Assembly (NCBI GenBank): GCA_017388605.1
Contig: JAFPIE010000099.1
Span: 1-17,015 of the forward strand
DNA from: Acholeplasmatales bacterium
GTDB taxonomy: Bacteria; Bacillota_I; Bacilli_A; Acholeplasmatales; Anaeroplasmataceae
Length of the DNA stretch: 17,015 nucleotides
Direction: 5' to 3'
Shown: positions 15,672 to 17,015 of the stretch, one piece after another
How the letters are laid out: each line of letters starts with the position of its first letter
Numbering within the stretch: the first letter of the stretch is position 1
Notes under the pieces: model-generated
What the model saw: the letters and a program-made list of their open reading frames with translations, nothing else
The model's database searches: none
Told to the model about the DNA's origin: nothing
Made by a program: the position numbers and the translations under genes

Positions 15672-17015
15672 TTATCTTACGATATCTCCTGGCTTGCAGG
15701 ATGCAATATTTACTAATTCAAGGTATGTATCTAAAGAATCCGATCCACATAAAAGCATACCATGAGATTCTTCTCCTCTAAGCTTAATTGCCTTAAGATT
15801 CTTTACGACAATTACCTTTTTGCCAACTAATTCCTCAGGCTTATAGAATTTAGCAATACCAGATACAATTTGTCTAACCTCAGTACCGATATTAATCTTA
15901 AATACTAATAGCTTATCTGCCTTTGGATGCTTCTTAGCCTCTAGGATTTCACCAACAACTAAGTCAAGCTTTTCAAAATCATCAATAGTGATTTCTTCCT
16001 TTTCTTTCTTAGCATCTTCCTCTAAGGCTTTAGCTTCTAAAGCCTTTTTCTTTGCTTCTTCCTTAGCTACAACCTTATCCATTACCTCTTTTACATCTAA
16101 TCTTTGGAATAGGATATCACACTTAGAAACCTTATAGGAATCTACTAAGCCAAAGGTTAAATCAGAAAGATTTGTCTTATTTGTTCCTAGTGCATTATAT
16201 ACCTTAGCTGCAGTTTCAGGGATTGCAGGCTCTAAAATGATAGTGCCTAAACGAATTGCCTCAAGTAGATTATATAATACATTCTTTAATACATTCTTCT
16301 TCGTCTCATCCTTAGCTAATACCCAAGGCTGTGTCTCATCGATATATTTATTAGCACTTCTTAATGCCTTCATTGCCTCTTCTAGTGCATCAGCAACCTT
16401 AAATTGATCCATTAATTCATGGTACTTAGAGTATGCTTCCTTGAAGGAATCCTCAAGTAGAGAATCAAATTCTGTAGCCTCTCCTTTTGTAATTGCCTCA
16501 TCACCAAAATATTTCTTAACCATCGCAATAGTTCTAGAAACTAAATTACCATAGGTATTTGCTAAATCGGAATTACTTCTTTCACATACTAATTCATAGG
16601 TTAAATTACCATCCTGTGCAAATGGAATTTCATGTAATACATAATATCTTACTGCATCTACACCAAAGGTATCTACAAGCTCATCCGCATAGATTACATT
16701 ACCTGTATGCTTGCTCATCTTTTGATGATTCATTAAAACCCATGGATGACCAAATACCTGCTTAGGTAGTGGTACATCTAATGCCATTAGCATAATTGGC
16801 CAATAAATGGTATGGAATCTTAGGATATCCTTACCAATTAGATGAATATCTGCAGGCCAGTATTTCTTATATAATTCTTGGTTATTACCTAATACATCAT
16901 AGCCTAAGCCTGTAATATAGTTGATTAATGCATCAATCCATACATAAATGACATGCTTAGGGTCAGAGATTACAGGAATACCCCACTTATAGGATGTTCT
17001 TGATACACATAGATC
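15672..17015 (-). CDS. metG: methionyl-tRNA synthetase, C-terminal 447 residues (5' end beyond right edge)
   Basis: Class I synthetase that charges tRNA(Met). The frame is open to the right edge, so the start is outside the window; the internal Met codon at 16793 is not the start. The visible part begins DLCVSRTSYKWGIPV and continues with YVWIDALINYITGLGYD and GKDILRFHTIYWP, typical of the catalytic domain. The KMSKS loop reads KMSKH at visible residues 99-103. A helical anticodon-binding domain follows, then a Lys/Glu-rich linker (KKALEAKALEEDAKKEKEE). The end is a C-terminal EMAP-II/Trbp111-like tRNA-binding domain (DLVVGEILEAKKHPKADKL, GIAKFYKPEELVGK, SHGML), as found in dimeric bacterial MetRS. 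It ends at a shared bidirectional terminator. Confidence 0.96.
   Translation of the reverse strand, partial: DLCVSRTSYKWGIPVISDPKHVIYVWIDALINYITGLGYDVLGNNQELYKKYWPADIHLIGKDILRFHTIYWPIMLMALDVPLPKQVFGHPWVLMNHQKMSKHTGNVIYADELVDTFGVDAVRYYVLHEIPFAQDGNLTYELVCERSNSDLANTYGNLVSRTIAMVKKYFGDEAITKGEATEFDSLLEDSFKEAYSKYHELMDQFKVADALEEAMKALRSANKYIDETQPWVLAKDETKKNVLKNVLYNLLEAIRLGTIILEPAIPETAAKVYNALGTNKTNLSDLTFGLVDSYKVSKCDILFQRLDVKEVMDKVVAKEEAKKKALEAKALEEDAKKEKEEITIDDFEKLDLVVGEILEAKKHPKADKLLVFKINIGTEVRQIVSGIAKFYKPEELVGKKVIVVKNLKAIKLRGEESHGMLLCGSDSLDTYLELVNIASCKPGDIVR

Noticed and set aside
15672..16793. Reading the Met codon at 16793 as the metG start, giving a 373-residue protein
   Set aside because: The frame stays open upstream to the window edge and encodes conserved MetRS catalytic-domain sequence, so this Met is internal.
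1..17015. CRISPR arrays, insertion sequences, tRNA or rRNA genes, prophage or defence genes
   Set aside because: No regular repeats, transposase-like frames, cloverleaf tRNA or rRNA segments were seen; the window is a housekeeping region.

Overview
The window is AT-rich, densely packed and bacterial. Strong AGGAGG-type ribosome binding sites, frequent AGA and TTA codons, a guanine riboswitch and intrinsic terminators with T-tracts all suggest a low-GC Bacillota. The exact class (Erysipelotrichia or Clostridia, for example) cannot be settled from this sequence alone.

Most of the window, about 14.1 kb down to 0.18 kb on the minus strand, is one purine operon read in the order purK, purL, purC, purM, purN, purH, purD, folD, purB, guaA. 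The genes abut or are separated by 1 to 22 bases, which implies translational coupling. Together they cover most of the path from phosphoribosylamine to IMP, the PurB steps to AICAR and AMP, the 10-formyl-THF supply (FolD) and the XMP to GMP step (GuaA). purF and purE are not in the window. PurL is the long single-chain type, so purS and purQ are not needed. Downstream of guaA, with no terminator between, begins a putative lipoprotein gene that runs off the left edge.

The 389-base divergent region (13873-14261) is the most interesting part. Reading towards purK it holds an extended -10 promoter, a purine riboswitch aptamer with all core nucleotides and a C at the specificity position (guanine type), then an unexpected 27-codon leader ORF with a strong ribosome binding site. 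A terminator-like hairpin lies wholly inside this ORF. Its stop codon lies in the 5' arm of a second terminator just before purK. The aptamer core is complementary over 7 nt to a segment just upstream of the leader ORF's ribosome binding site. This suggests a relay: guanine sensing, leader translation, then transcription readthrough.

On the plus strand a separate promoter, with inverted repeats around it, drives a MATE-family efflux transporter (14262-15632). A 12-bp bidirectional terminator separates it from the convergent methionyl-tRNA synthetase gene metG, whose 5' end lies beyond the right edge.
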